Shown here: positions 36,644 through 44,656 of the stretch, one piece after another
Numbering within the stretch: the stretch's first letter is position 1
Layout: each line of letters begins with the position of its first letter
NCBI RefSeq assembly: GCF_008124615.1
Contig: NZ_VNIB01000008.1
Coordinates: forward strand, 1 to 64,000
Direction: 5' to 3'
DNA length: 64,000 nt
Source of the DNA: Geothermobacter ehrlichii
Lineage (GTDB): Bacteria; Desulfobacterota; Desulfuromonadia; Desulfuromonadales; Geothermobacteraceae
Program-made: the position numbers and the translations under genes
The notes under the pieces: generated by a model
The model's database searches: none
What the model was told of the DNA's origin: nothing
What the model saw: the letters and a program-made list of their open reading frames with translations, nothing else

Positions 36644-38850
36644 GGCCGCCTCCGGCGCAGCCTGCGCATCTTTTCGGCCTGCCGGTCCTGCCGGGCCAGC
36701 AGGATTTTCTGGGCGGCATCGCCCAGCCGCCCGCCATTGGCGGCCAGAAGCTCGAGCAGGTCCTGTACCTTTCTGAACGGATAGCGCTCCAGTGATTCGA
36801 CGATGGCCAGCTTGAGTTTGGCCAGACCCTGCAGGTGCAGCAGGCTCTTGTCGTTGAGAACCTTTTCCAGCACCGGCAGGGCGGCCGGATCGCCGAGGGC
36901 GGCCAGTTCGGTGACCGCCCGGTGCTTCAGTTCGAGCATCTCCCGGCTGTAGTCGGGTTTTTCCATCAGGGCGATCAGGGCATCGCGCAGCGGTTCCGCC
37001 AGGGGACGGCGGACCTGTTCCATGGCCCAGCGGCGACGGCCGGGGTCGTCCCCGGCCAGTTCGTCGGCCAGGATCAGGTCGGCCTCGGCGTCGTCGAACT
37101 GGCGCAGCGCCTTGAAGACCTCGAGCCGCACTTTCGGATGGGGGTGACGGCGCAGGGCGCGGATGGCGTAGAGGGCGACCGGATCGGCCAGCCGCTGCAG
37201 GATGACCAGCATGTTGCGTACGACGAACCAGCGGCTGTCGCGCAGCCGGGCCAGCACCGGTTCGCGGATGGCGTCGCCCATCTCGAGCAGGCGGTCGATC
37301 AGGAAGCGGCGCAGGGCGCGCCGTTTTTCCACCGCCAGCCGGTCGAGCATCGGTTCGATGAAGGGAGGGCCGATCTGGCGGATCAGCTCCTCGATGCCGG
37401 CGAAACGTTCCTTGTCCCAGACGCTGAGCACTTCGAGGATGTGGTCGAGCAGTTCCCGTTCGCCGAGGACGCGGACCACCTCTTCCGACAGACCATCCCG
37501 GGTTGCCCGCGTCAGCCGCTGGTGCAGATCGAGCAACACGTCGAACTGGCCGAGTTCGACGAAGTAGTAGATCAGTTCGATCAGTTCGGTGAGCAGCCTG
37601 TCGCGGCCCTCGTGTTCGCTCTCTTGTCGCAGCAGGTCGAGCAGGATGCTGCAGACCTTGGTTTCGACCTGCTCGTTCGCCAGCTGTTCGCGGATCTCGA
37701 CGCTTTCCCGGGTCTCGAGGGGGGGGATCTCTTCCAGGGAGACGATGCTGTGCAGCAGGTGCTGGTAGGTGCCGGGGACGTAGCGGTCGGGGTCGTCTTC
37801 CCTGAACAGGGAGCGCAGGTGCCGGCCGAGTTCGGCGCTGGAAAGGATCTGCTCCCCGGTTTCGGGAGGCGGCTGTTCGGCGTGCTGCGACAGCTTGCCG
37901 AGCAGGTTCATGATGGTTGGGGGAATGGTCAGCCGCTGCTGGTTGACGTCCTCCAGAGCCTGGAACAGGGCGTCGTTGGAGAGATGGGCGATGACGTCCT
38001 CGGCTATGTCCTCCCTGGCGGCCAGGGTGTTGAAGGTGCTGGCGAGAAACTGGCGGCGCAGATCGGGGCTGAGGCTGCTGACGAAGTTGCCCAGTTTTTC
38101 CATCGATTCCGTTCGGTAGGACTGGCAGCGCCCTTCCCGGTCGAGTTCGCGCAGAAAGCTGGTGATGGTCTCTTCGTAGCTGGCCAGGGTTTCTTCCGCC
38201 CGCCCTCCGTCCCGGCGCCGGTTCAGGTACTTGGCGACCAGTTTCGGATCGACCACCCGGGCGGCGGTCTTCTCGCCCTGCGGGTCGAGTGTGCCCTCCA
38301 CCAGTCCGCCGACGAAGAGGTCCCAGAGGGATCCGGCCCTTTCCTCCTCGAGTTCGGCGTCGGCGGCGCCGATCTCCGCCTCTTCGCAGATGCTGAAGGC
38401 GCTGTAGTCGATGCCGGAGATGTCGATGTGCCGCAGGTCGAGATCGCGGCAGGCCGCGGCCAGGCCGCCCCTGTCAGCCAGTTCTTCGGGCCGGCTGACC
38501 GCCAGCCGCTGAAAGCGGAGCAGTTCGTCGCTGGTCAGTCCGGTTTCGAAGGTGATGGCGGCGATGCCCAGGTCGAACAGTTCGCTCGCCAGCTTGCGGA
38601 AGACCGGATTCTTTTCGTCCAGCACCGAGCCGTGCACCAGGATGCTGTCGCGGGCGATGCCGAGGGTCAGCCTGGGACGGAACTCGAGCAGGTTGGCCAG
38701 AAGATCGACCATGGCCAGGGCCGATTTGCGTACCAGGGGATGGTCGTCGGGGTAGGAGAGGGTGTGCTGGCGGGAGATGTTGAAGGCATAGATGAACCTG
38801 GTCAGCACCCGGGTGTCGAAATCGACGCTGTGGGTTGCGGTCTCGTCCAT
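36640..38850 (-). CDS. HEAT-repeat protein, partner of the HD-GYP protein
   Basis: A 736-residue, almost entirely helical protein. The C-terminal third has clear HEAT-like repeats (DSRWFVVRNMLVILQRL, HPHPKVRLEVFKALRQFDDAEAD, ALGDPAALPVLEKVL), which build a superhelical binding surface. The N-terminal part (LTRFIYAFNISRQHTLSYPDDHPLV) resembles the start of the neighbouring HD-GYP protein in style, suggesting a related scaffold. GGGAGGGG precedes the ATG. No catalytic motif. It probably acts as a scaffold for the coupled HD-GYP enzyme. Confidence 0.75.
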   Translation of the reverse strand: MDETATHSVDFDTRVLTRFIYAFNISRQHTLSYPDDHPLVRKSALAMVDLLANLLEFRPRLTLGIARDSILVHGSVLDEKNPVFRKLASELFDLGIAAITFETGLTSDELLRFQRLAVSRPEELADRGGLAAACRDLDLRHIDISGIDYSAFSICEEAEIGAADAELEEERAGSLWDLFVGGLVEGTLDPQGEKTAARVVDPKLVAKYLNRRRDGGRAEETLASYEETITSFLRELDREGRCQSYRTESMEKLGNFVSSLSPDLRRQFLASTFNTLAAREDIAEDVIAHLSNDALFQALEDVNQQRLTIPPTIMNLLGKLSQHAEQPPPETGEQILSSAELGRHLRSLFREDDPDRYVPGTYQHLLHSIVSLEEIPPLETRESVEIREQLANEQVETKVCSILLDLLRQESEHEGRDRLLTELIELIYYFVELGQFDVLLDLHQRLTRATRDGLSEEVVRVLGERELLDHILEVLSVWDKERFAGIEELIRQIGPPFIEPMLDRLAVEKRRALRRFLIDRLLEMGDAIREPVLARLRDSRWFVVRNMLVILQRLADPVALYAIRALRRHPHPKVRLEVFKALRQFDDAEADLILADELAGDDPGRRRWAMEQVRRPLAEPLRDALIALMEKPDYSREMLELKHRAVTELAALGDPAALPVLEKVLNDKSLLHLQGLAKLKLAIVESLERYPFRKVQDLLELLAANGGRLGDAAQKILLARQDRQAEKMRRLRRRRP

Positions 38851-38949
38851 CTTCGGTTCCCCTCCCTGCCGGCAAGACGGCGGCCGGGCGGCCGCGACCG
38901 ACAGGATACACCAGCCTCTCCTTTCATGAAAGGGGACGAAAGGGGGAGC

Positions 38950-41235
38950 TCAGCTGAACTTGCCGGTCAGGTTGTTGTCGATGACGTAGATGCAGACTTC
39001 TTTGGCGCCCTTCTTCGAGTAGTTGTGTCGCTCGCAGAGGTTCTGGATCAGGTAGCTGACGTCCTCGCGGATCTTGCGGTCGTAGGTCCTGAATTCCTCG
39101 CGCTCGTAATCCTTGATAGCGCGGCGGAAGTTTTCGTTCTCGAGGAAGGGATCGAGGGCTTTCTCCTTGAGGCTGTCAACATAGCGTTCGTAGAGGCGCC
39201 GGTACAGCTCGGTTTCGGTCAGGGGGTGCCCCTCGACCATGATCTCCTGGGTCAGGGTGCGGGCGGTGTATTCCTTCTGCGTTTCCAGGCGGAAGGCCTG
39301 GCGCTGTTCGCTGGACGCCCCGGCGCCGAGCAGGCGGTTTTCGATGGTGGAGAGGAACTCCTCGGTCACTTCGACCTTCTGGCCGTTGAAGCGGTTGGTG
39401 ACCTTGCTGCCGAGATCGTAATTGAGGGCGAACAGGTAGTTCTGGATGTCGTTGGAGATCTGTTCCTCGTTGTAGTAGTAGAGGGATTCGCGCACTTCCT
39501 GCAGTACCGTGTAGTCGTACATGCGCAGCAGCGAATCCATGAAGCCCTCGGGGAGCTGCTTCTTCAGCTCCGGGTGGGTTCTGGAGAAGAAGCGGACCAC
39601 CGTGGTCATGTCGATCAGCTGATCCTTGCGCGACATGGTGGAGAAGAGGTCGTTGAAGATGCGGATCGAGTCGCGGCCGGAAACACCCTTGAAGCCTTCG
39701 GTTTCCGATTCGGCAATGATCTTGCGCCGGCGCTTGGCGGTGAGCCGCTTGCGGTCTTCGCTGGTCAGCCATTCGGGGATGTGGCCGGTGAATATCTCCA
39801 TCTTCAGCAGCAGCAGGTTTTCGTCGCAGTACAGGGCGTATTTCTTCGGATCCTCGATCCAGTCGAGCATCGCCTGTGAGGTTGGGTTGAGCCGCGAGGC
39901 GATGATCACCCGGGCGAAGTTGTGCAGCACCCGCGGCAGGAAGGCCTCTTCGATATGTTTGCCGAAATGGTGCCGGTAAATCTCGACCTCAGTCTTCAGA
40001 TCGAGCACGTAGGGGATCTTGATGGTTTCGGTGCGGTCGGTGAAGGACTGGAAATTTTCGATGTTGTCCCGGTCCTCCGGGTTGAGCAGGGCGATGAACA
40101 TGGAGTTGACGTTCTCCTCGATATCCTCGACCTTGTGCACGCCCTCGCTGATGATGTTGTGCAGCTCGAAGAAGCGGTCCTTGTTGTGCGACTTGATGTC
40201 CATCAGGGCGTAGATGCCGTTGTTGGTCCTGGCGAACCGCGAATAGATGTAGCGCACCCGGTTGCTGTCCCGCAGGATGTCGTCGATGCGCGACTGCAGG
40301 ATGGGGTTGGTCAGGATGCTCTCCTTGGCCGGGGCATCGCCGGGGCTGAAGACGCTGATCCCCTCACCGAGCCGTCGGTTGAAGCGGAAGGGGCGGGCAT
40401 GCAGCATCTTCAGTACTTCGGCCGGACTGCCGAGCTTGTCGAGCAGGGCCTCGTAGAGGGAAGTGCAGATGGTGCAGGCCTGGTCCCTGAATACCCACTC
40501 GTATTCTTTTTCGGTGAAGATCTCGTACTTGTGCTTGGTGTTGGCGAACAGGTCGTCGATGAAGGAGCGGCGCAGCTCCTTGGGCACGATGAGAATCGGA
40601 CTGTCATGGCTGGGGCAGGGAACTTCCACGATGTGGGCCGATTCGTAGGCGTTTTTCTGCGCCTGGATGATGTCGTCCTGCAGGCTGGCCGTCTTGTCCA
40701 GCATTTGCGACAGCCGGTTGATCAGCAGACTGGTTTCCCGTTCGTCGAAACGGATGAGCACCTCCTTGTCGAGCCGCCACACCGCCTCGTAGCGGCAGCC
40801 TTCCGGGCTGTTGGCGTATTCCTCGAACTTTTTCAGCAGGTTGTTGAGAAAGGTGCTCTTTCCGCTGCCGTGCGGCCCTTCGAAGATGTAGATCTTGTTC
40901 TGCTGGGCGCTGCGCTGCAGGGTGCCGGCCAGGGCGACCAGCCGGTTGGCGAAGAGCCGGTCGGCGAAGAAGGGGCGGTCGGTGTCCTCGACGAAGAGGC
41001 GGCTGCAGTCGTAGGCCATGTAGTGGATCGACTCCGGGTCCCCCTCGTATTCGTCCGTGCCGGCCTCGATGCAGGTCTGGATCAGGTCGGAAAAGACCTG
41101 GAAGACGTTACGCAGGACCAGGGCCGGATTGCGGCTGAGGTGCTCGAGGTACTGCTCGAAGCGGATGGTCTGCGGCTTCTTCTGCCGCCGCAGGGAGCGG
41201 TCGATGTTGGTCAGGGCCTGGTCGATCTTTTTCAT
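38950..41235 (-). CDS. PrkA-related AAA protein kinase, second paralogue
   Basis: A 761-residue P-loop protein, Walker A GPHGSGKST near residue 122, related to the PrkA serine kinase that is encoded at 44657-46720 but longer. It includes FADRLFANRLVALAGTLQRS, IYIFEGPHGSGKST and a distal region with IFNDLFSTMSRKDQLIDMTTVV that fits the PrkA C-terminal kinase-like part. ATG 41235 overlaps the SpoVR stop by four bases; the same frame continues far upstream but there is antiparallel shadow of spoVR. In Bacillus and Escherichia coli PrkA/YeaG acts in starvation and sporulation stress. The specific role of this paralogue is unknown. Confidence 0.75.
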   Translation of the reverse strand: MKKIDQALTNIDRSLRRQKKPQTIRFEQYLEHLSRNPALVLRNVFQVFSDLIQTCIEAGTDEYEGDPESIHYMAYDCSRLFVEDTDRPFFADRLFANRLVALAGTLQRSAQQNKIYIFEGPHGSGKSTFLNNLLKKFEEYANSPEGCRYEAVWRLDKEVLIRFDERETSLLINRLSQMLDKTASLQDDIIQAQKNAYESAHIVEVPCPSHDSPILIVPKELRRSFIDDLFANTKHKYEIFTEKEYEWVFRDQACTICTSLYEALLDKLGSPAEVLKMLHARPFRFNRRLGEGISVFSPGDAPAKESILTNPILQSRIDDILRDSNRVRYIYSRFARTNNGIYALMDIKSHNKDRFFELHNIISEGVHKVEDIEENVNSMFIALLNPEDRDNIENFQSFTDRTETIKIPYVLDLKTEVEIYRHHFGKHIEEAFLPRVLHNFARVIIASRLNPTSQAMLDWIEDPKKYALYCDENLLLLKMEIFTGHIPEWLTSEDRKRLTAKRRRKIIAESETEGFKGVSGRDSIRIFNDLFSTMSRKDQLIDMTTVVRFFSRTHPELKKQLPEGFMDSLLRMYDYTVLQEVRESLYYYNEEQISNDIQNYLFALNYDLGSKVTNRFNGQKVEVTEEFLSTIENRLLGAGASSEQRQAFRLETQKEYTARTLTQEIMVEGHPLTETELYRRLYERYVDSLKEKALDPFLENENFRRAIKDYEREEFRTYDRKIREDVSYLIQNLCERHNYSKKGAKEVCIYVIDNNLTGKFS

Positions 41236-42851
41236 GCCGCGTCCAGTTCTTCCCGCTTGAGTTGACGCTGCTGCATCCGGTAGCGGACTCGGATCCACTT
41301 CGGTTCGGCAGGTTCCCCTGAGCGGGACGGCGGAGCCGGCGCCATTTCGTGGGTTTCGAGTTCGACCGGCCCGCCCCAGAGATATTCGATCCCGATCATG
41401 GTTCCGTGGATGTACTCCTGCACCAGCGGCCGTCCCTCGAAGACGTGTACCAGTTTCAGGGTTCCATTGTCGCTGCTGCTGGCGTCGATGCGGATGCGGG
41501 GTGGATGGTAGAGGCTGTCGAGCAGCATGCGGCGGTAGTCTTCGGCCCGCCGGCTGCCGACCCGGTATTCCCAGACCATCCGCTCCTCGTTGAGCCGCTT
41601 TTCGCTGACGAAAAGCCGGTAACGGTCGATGAAGTCCTGGTCGACGAACTGGTTGATGAAGAGGAAGTCGGACAGGTTCTCCCGCACCAGGAAGATGGTC
41701 TCCTTCCCCCGGCCGGTATTGCGGTCGAAGCCGGCCCGCTGGTGCCGGTCGCGCAGTTTCTGGTAGTCCCAGTCGAGCTGGCCGCGGTCGGCCTTCTCCT
41801 CGATGTGGCGGAAGAGGCGCAGGCCGATGGCATAGGGATTCAGGCCGACCCGCGGCAGGGCGGTGACGAAGGCGTTGACCCGGGCGAAATTGATTTCGTG
41901 ACCGCGGATCCGGTCGTCGGTGAGGAAGAGCTCCTCGTGCCAGTAGCTGGCCCAGCCCTCGTTCATGATCTTGGTGCGGATCTGCGGCTGGAAATAGAGG
42001 CTGGTGTTGCGTACCACGTGCAGGACCGACTGCATCCACTTGTTCTCTTCGCGGTTGAGGAATTCGGAATGCTCCAGCAAAAAGAGCATCAGGTCGTCGT
42101 CACGTTTCGGACGACTGGCGACATGCTTCTGGTAGAGGGCTTCGAATTCGGGATATTTCTTGACCGTGTCGGCGAAGAAGGCCTGTTCGCACAGCTCGCC
42201 CGCTTCCCGGACGCAGGCGTTGTAGCGGTCGATCTCATCGAGATATTCCCGGGTTCGAACCTTGCGTATCTGTTGCAGAAAGATGTCGAAATAGTAATCG
42301 ATCCGGCTGCTGGCCTTGATCTGGCGGGGGCGGTGCAGGTCGCCGAGCAGGCCGTGATAGTCGACCAGATTGTCGATGCTGAGCGAAAATTCGATCACAT
42401 AGTCGACCCAGCGGCCGTAACGCGACCGCAGCTGGGCGATCAGCCGTTTGTCGGCCAGGGCCTGGGCGGTGAAATCGAAATCCCAGGTGTGGCGGAAATA
42501 GAGATTGTTCTGGAAAAAATCGATATGGGCCAGAACGTGGTAGAAGATCATCACGTTCAGCCAGTCCGGATTGTTGTCGTTGTAGAAGGAGATGGCCGGC
42601 CGGGTGTTGATGACCGTCTCGAAGGGGTTGTCCGGGTAGAGTTCGTAACGCCCCCGCTCCCGCATAACCTCGACGTCATGCACCCAGTAGTCGTACATGG
42701 TCGGGATCATGTTCTTCGGCGTCAGCTCGAGCAGGTCCCGGTTGGAGACGATGTATTCCAGCGTCTCGTCGCTGAAAGAGAGGCCGGCGTCGCGCGCCCG
42801 CTCCTTGCAGCCTTCCATGATTCGTTTGGTGTGCTGGTCAATCAGTTCCAT
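41232..42851 (-). CDS. spoVR: SpoVR-family protein
   Basis: A 539-residue SpoVR/YcgB protein. Family sequences include LTPKNMIPTMYDYWVHDVEVMRERG, VINTRPAISFYNDNNPDW, VMIFYHVLAHIDFFQNN, MNEGWASYWHEELF and GLNPYAIGLRLFRHIEEKADRG. SpoVR is part of a conserved stress/stationary-phase set with PrkA and DUF444, first linked to spore cortex formation in Bacillus, but it is also present in non-sporulating proteobacteria. ATG 42851 was taken as the start; a GTG nine codons upstream is also possible, and neither has a strong ribosome-binding site. A 378-base repeat-rich gap separates it from the DUF444 gene. Confidence 0.9.
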   Translation of the reverse strand: MELIDQHTKRIMEGCKERARDAGLSFSDETLEYIVSNRDLLELTPKNMIPTMYDYWVHDVEVMRERGRYELYPDNPFETVINTRPAISFYNDNNPDWLNVMIFYHVLAHIDFFQNNLYFRHTWDFDFTAQALADKRLIAQLRSRYGRWVDYVIEFSLSIDNLVDYHGLLGDLHRPRQIKASSRIDYYFDIFLQQIRKVRTREYLDEIDRYNACVREAGELCEQAFFADTVKKYPEFEALYQKHVASRPKRDDDLMLFLLEHSEFLNREENKWMQSVLHVVRNTSLYFQPQIRTKIMNEGWASYWHEELFLTDDRIRGHEINFARVNAFVTALPRVGLNPYAIGLRLFRHIEEKADRGQLDWDYQKLRDRHQRAGFDRNTGRGKETIFLVRENLSDFLFINQFVDQDFIDRYRLFVSEKRLNEERMVWEYRVGSRRAEDYRRMLLDSLYHPPRIRIDASSSDNGTLKLVHVFEGRPLVQEYIHGTMIGIEYLWGGPVELETHEMAPAPPSRSGEPAEPKWIRVRYRMQQRQLKREELDAA

Positions 42852-42901
42852 TGCTACCGGGAAACGGTCTTTTTCCACGATCTCTGCGTTGTCTGCGCGC
42901 G

Positions 42902-43108
42902 GTCTGCGTCGACGTAGTTTTGGCTACGCCTCCTTGACCCGTGCTCGACGCCTTGACCTCGTGGAAAAATCCTCGTTTCTGTCACCTTTCTGCACGAGTT
43001 GTATGCCGGTGCACAGTCTGCGTCGACGCAGCTTCTGCTACGCCTCCGGCGCCTTCGCTCGGCTTCCTTGATTTGACAAAAAACTCCTCGCTCCGGATTC
43101 CTTTCCGC
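42902..43108. repeat. Two imperfect 92-bp direct repeats
   Basis: 42902-42993 and 43016-43108 share GTCTGCGTCGACG, a small hairpin (CGTAG/CTACG in copy one, GCAG/CTGC in copy two), CTACGCCTCC and then a looser T-rich part. The start-to-start distance is 114 bases. The segment lies between the DUF444 and SpoVR genes, with no coding potential. The form suggests a dispersed palindromic repeat that has been duplicated locally. Confidence 0.65.
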
Positions 43109-43140
43109 TTGGGTTCGTTCGGCGTTCAGGCCAGTCTTTT

Positions 43141-43259
43141 CTCGTCCCTCGTCCCTCGTCCCTCGTCCCTCGTCCCTCGTCCCTCGTCCCTCGTCCCTCG
43201 TCCCTCGTCCCTCGTCCCTCGTCCCTCGTCCCTCGTCACTCGTCACTCGTCACTCGTCA
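43141..43259. repeat. Heptanucleotide tandem array, 17 units
   Basis: Thirteen exact copies of CTCGTCC (43141-43231) are followed by four of CTCGTCA (43232-43259). The last unit contains the TGA stop of the DUF444 gene (43257-43259). The unit is seven bases, so gain or loss of units would not keep a reading frame, but all lie outside the gene apart from the stop. Slipped-strand mispairing is expected to make the copy number vary. Confidence 0.95.
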
Positions 43260-44627
43260 CTCCGAAATCAACTTCTTGATCCCCTCGATGATGCGTGCCT
43301 CGTCGCTGTTTTCGCTCAGGGTGTCCTTGCGCAGCAGGTTTTTCGCGTCCTTGAGCAGGCCCGATTTGTGCAGGTACTTGTCGACTTCGGTGTTGCCGGC
43401 CTCGGTGTAGGCATGTTCGGCGATGGTGATACCGACCCGACTGGCGTAGCGCAGCATGCGTTTCAGTTCGGGGATGGTCTTCTTGCCGGTGGTGTCCCAG
43501 TCGTCGCCGTCGGTGCCATGAAAAACGTAGATGTTGTAGTCGCGCTCCAGGCTTTCCCGTTCGACGATCTCGTTCACCAGCCGGTAGGCGGAGGCGACCT
43601 CGGTGCCGCCGGCGACCTTGGAGTTGTAGTAGGTGTAGAAGTCCTCGACCTCCCTGGCTTCGGTATCGTGCAGGATGAAGCGGGTCTCCACCTGCCTCTG
43701 GTACTGGTAGAGCAGCCAGCTGTAGATCAGCACGTGCTGGGTGCAGACGACCTCGGTCGCCTTGCCGCCCATGGAGCCGGAATAGTCGCGGACAAAAAAG
43801 ACCATCGCCTGGGATTCGTAGTCCTTCTCCTGCGACAGGACGCGATAGATCCGGTCCCGGGGGGCGATGATAAATTCGCTGGTGTCGATCTCGTCGAAGT
43901 CGGGCAGCCGGCCCAGTCCGATATTGGTTTCGAGAATCCTGCGCAGAGTGGCCTTCTTGTCGAGTACCTGGCCGGAGCCGCGGTTCCGGTCGGTCAGATC
44001 ATAGGTATAGCGGGTCAGCGAGCGCTTCTTCCCCTTGTCCTTGAGGTTGGGCAGTTCGAACTTTTCGGTAAGGATTTTGCCGAGGTCATAGGCGTTCGAT
44101 TCGAGCTCGTGGGCACCACCGCCCCCCTGGCCGGCCTGGCCGGAGCCGCTTTCGCCCTGCTGGCGCACCGGCTGCTCGCCGACCAGCTCCCCCTCCTCGC
44201 CGTCTCCCGAGCCGCCGGAGGTCGATTCGGTTGGCGGCCCGGCGCTCATGTCGTGCAGAAATTTCTCCTCGACCGTGGTCGGAACCACCACCACCTTGTC
44301 TTCTCTGCCGCGGCCCGGGCGGACCATGCGGCCGACCCGGATCTTGCGCGGAAAGCCGTCCTCTTCGCGCTGCCGGTCCCGCTCGAGCAGTTCGTCGAGG
44401 GTGTGGATGCGGGCGGCGTAGCTGCCGGCGGGGCGGGTCAGGGCCTGCAGCGCCGCCAGGTCGTTCCAGGCGTAGAGACTGTCGACGATCGGCACCGTTT
44501 GCCCGGGGGGGGCCGGCAGGTCGTGGTGCCCTTCGTGACGCAGTTCACGCAGGATCATGCGCTCCTGTTCCGCCGTGAGCCCCGCTCTTTTCAGCTGGTG
44601 GTAGCGTTGCCAGAGCTTCTGTTTCAT
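43257..44627 (-). CDS. yeaH: DUF444 (YeaH/YhbH) von Willebrand-like protein
   Basis: A 456-residue member of the YeaH/YhbH family that accompanies PrkA. The C-terminal half holds a MIDAS-like motif DYSGSMGG in QAMVFFVRDYSGSMGGKATEVV and later GTDGDDWDTTGKK. A glycine/glutamine-rich linker precedes it (GQAGQGGGG region). ATG 44627 was chosen since homologues begin just there; the frame extends upstream through prkA shadow. It follows prkA by 29 bases and is surely in its operon. The stop codon lies in the heptamer repeat. Confidence 0.88.
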   Translation of the reverse strand: MKQKLWQRYHQLKRAGLTAEQERMILRELRHEGHHDLPAPPGQTVPIVDSLYAWNDLAALQALTRPAGSYAARIHTLDELLERDRQREEDGFPRKIRVGRMVRPGRGREDKVVVVPTTVEEKFLHDMSAGPPTESTSGGSGDGEEGELVGEQPVRQQGESGSGQAGQGGGGAHELESNAYDLGKILTEKFELPNLKDKGKKRSLTRYTYDLTDRNRGSGQVLDKKATLRRILETNIGLGRLPDFDEIDTSEFIIAPRDRIYRVLSQEKDYESQAMVFFVRDYSGSMGGKATEVVCTQHVLIYSWLLYQYQRQVETRFILHDTEAREVEDFYTYYNSKVAGGTEVASAYRLVNEIVERESLERDYNIYVFHGTDGDDWDTTGKKTIPELKRMLRYASRVGITIAEHAYTEAGNTEVDKYLHKSGLLKDAKNLLRKDTLSENSDEARIIEGIKKLISE

Positions 44628-44656
44628 GCCGGTGGCCGTTCGTCGGGGGTCGGGGG

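Noticed and set aside
41236-42039. N-terminal extension of the second PrkA-like protein to 1029 residues
   Set aside because: The extra part is antiparallel or out-of-frame shadow of spoVR; ATG 41235 overlaps the spoVR stop as expected for coupled genes.
42854-43246. A 130-codon minus-strand frame through the heptamer array
   Set aside because: It only encodes repeats of DEGRGTR produced by the heptamer and has no start signal or homology.
43141-43259. CRISPR array
   Set aside because: The units are seven bases in direct tandem without spacers, and no cas gene is present.
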